Below, piece after piece: positions 5,456-6,287 of a stretch of DNA of 6,287 nucleotides. Position 1 is the stretch's first letter. The number at the start of each line of letters is the position of its first letter. The DNA is from Fidelibacterota bacterium (GTDB lineage: Bacteria; Fidelibacterota; UBA8477; JABMPR01): assembly GCA_030595455.1 (NCBI GenBank), contig JAUVDF010000061.1:1-6287 (forward strand), given 5' to 3'. Both the position numbers and the translations under genes were made by a program. The notes under the pieces were generated by a model. It did no database searches and was not told the DNA's origin. It saw only the letters and a program-made list of their open reading frames with translations.

Positions 5456-6287
5456 TTAGTTTCTAAGAGGTTTCCCTCGTTTCAGCATGAATTCAATGCG
5501 CGCACGGGTTTTTGGTTCCCCGGCAAGTGATACAAAGGCTTCTCTTTCGATATCCAGTAAGTACTGTTCATCCAGAGCTGTCATAATTCCACCTTTATCA
5601 CCACCAGTGAGCACAAAAGCCAGTTTTTCAGCTATGAGCGCATCATGCTCCGAGATTTTACCAGTTTTCAGGAAGCCTTTAACTGTACTCTTCACAGCCA
5701 ATCGACCACCCTTACCTGGCAAAAATAAGTCAGTCCTCATTTCTGGAGCACTATATCCTTCACTCATGGCTAACACTTCTTCTTTGGCCTTAACTACTCG
5801 ATGCTCACCATTAATAATGATCTTATCTTCTTTAGTGAGATATCCTATGGCTACTGCTTCTTTAGCAGACATGGAAACTTTAGCAAAACCAATGGCTTCA
5901 AAACACTTTTGAGCAACTGGAAAAGCACCAGCACGACCCTTAGCCAAGCGATCACTTGTTTTCATAATCATGCGTAGATTACCGCCACCGCCAGGGATAA
6001 GTCCCACACCAACTTCTACCAAACCAGTGTAAAATTCAGCAGCAGCCACGATACGGTCAACGGCACCAATGGTTTCATATCCACCACCGAGAGCAAGAGA
6101 ATGGGGAGCAGCGACGACTGGGAAAGGAGCAAACCGTAATTTCTGAAGAATATCCTGCATACTTTTGCTCATTCCGCCTAGACTATCCCAATCTTTTTCA
6201 TCAATGGCTCGCAGCATCAAGGCCAGGTTCGCTCCGGCAGAAAAGTGAGTTGCTTCAGAGACAATCACCAGGCCCTTATAGCCATTT
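5456..6287 (-). CDS. fadN: FadN-like 3-hydroxyacyl-CoA dehydrogenase/enoyl-CoA hydratase, C-terminal part
   Basis: Fatty-acid beta-oxidation enzyme; 276 residues are visible and the reading frame stays open to the right edge, so the N-terminal part is outside. The first visible residues, NGYKGLVIVSEA, belong to the hydratase fold, so the GTG at 6268 is an internal valine and not a start. The enoyl-CoA hydratase domain shows the oxyanion-hole segments HFSAGANL and ALGGGYE, and both catalytic glutamates are in place (Glu71 in GGGYE, Glu91 in LVEVGVGLIPGGGG, counted from the window edge). The C-terminus, LLDIEREAF...GEPKTRARIEFML...GKPLRN, is typical of FadN/YusL proteins, in which the NAD-binding dehydrogenase domains come first and the hydratase domain last. 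That dehydrogenase part is inferred. It appears to be the last gene of its unit, followed by a strong terminator. A thiolase or acyl-CoA dehydrogenase partner may lie outside the window. Confidence 0.88.
   Translation of the reverse strand, partial: NGYKGLVIVSEATHFSAGANLALMLRAIDEKDWDSLGGMSKSMQDILQKLRFAPFPVVAAPHSLALGGGYETIGAVDRIVAAAEFYTGLVEVGVGLIPGGGGNLRMIMKTSDRLAKGRAGAFPVAQKCFEAIGFAKVSMSAKEAVAIGYLTKEDKIIINGEHRVVKAKEEVLAMSEGYSAPEMRTDLFLPGKGGRLAVKSTVKGFLKTGKISEHDALIAEKLAFVLTGGDKGGIMTALDEQYLLDIEREAFVSLAGEPKTRARIEFMLKRGKPLRN

Noticed and set aside
5487..5912. 141-residue plus-strand frame opposite the fatty-acid gene
   Set aside because: It lies wholly antisense to a well-conserved enoyl-CoA hydratase domain and its low-complexity Ser/Pro-rich product resembles no family I recognise; it is a shadow frame.
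6266..6268. GTG at 6268 as a start codon for a short enoyl-CoA hydratase
   Set aside because: The frame stays open to the window edge and the upstream residues NGYKGL match the conserved fold, so the gene continues beyond the window.

Overview
The window carries parts of three bacterial transcription units. I see no RNA gene, transposase, CRISPR array or origin. The organism is a bacterium of moderate GC content with clear Shine-Dalgarno sites (AGGA or GGAG, 5 to 8 bases before most starts). A probable lipoprotein signal suggests a cell envelope into which lipoproteins are exported. The mix of genes (Hyp maturases, a stand-alone four-helix-bundle protein of the 23S-intervening-sequence family, an S9A peptidase, a small DksA/TraR-type zinc finger protein and a FadN-type beta-oxidation enzyme) would fit the broad FCB/Marinimicrobia-like assemblage. 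Strong Shine-Dalgarno sites argue against a typical Bacteroidota genome. The phylum cannot be fixed from this window.

Left part, plus strand (1-2845): a four-helix-bundle gene, then hypC, hypD and hypE, tightly spaced in that order. HypC, HypD and HypE act together in building the Fe(CN)2CO centre of [NiFe] hydrogenases. HypE, with its C-terminal cysteine, makes the cyanide ligand, and the HypC-HypD complex receives it on iron. hypC and hypD overlap by four bases, with a TTG start for hypD, and hypE starts 9 bases after hypD. hypA, hypB, hypF and the hydrogenase structural genes are not in the window. The small four-helix-bundle gene sits directly before hypC like a passenger. It is bordered by a short direct repeat (CAGGAAT) and three AACTCA copies.

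Middle part, minus strand (5309 down to 2870): a small C4 zinc finger protein of the DksA/TraR family is followed 13 bases later by a prolyl-oligopeptidase-family (S9A) serine peptidase with an intact catalytic triad and a lipoprotein-type signal peptide. This pair converges on hypE with only 24 bases between the two stop codons and no recognisable terminator there.

Right part, minus strand (6287 down to 5372): the C-terminal part of a FadN-like 3-hydroxyacyl-CoA dehydrogenase/enoyl-CoA hydratase, which runs off the right edge. It ends in a strong intrinsic terminator at 5372-5406, separating it from the DksA-like gene.

I found no clearly new biological system. The most notable points are the four-helix-bundle gene embedded in the hyp cluster with repeat-like borders, the corrected start that turns the S9 peptidase into a predicted lipoprotein, and the pairing of a DksA/TraR-type regulator with an exported peptidase.
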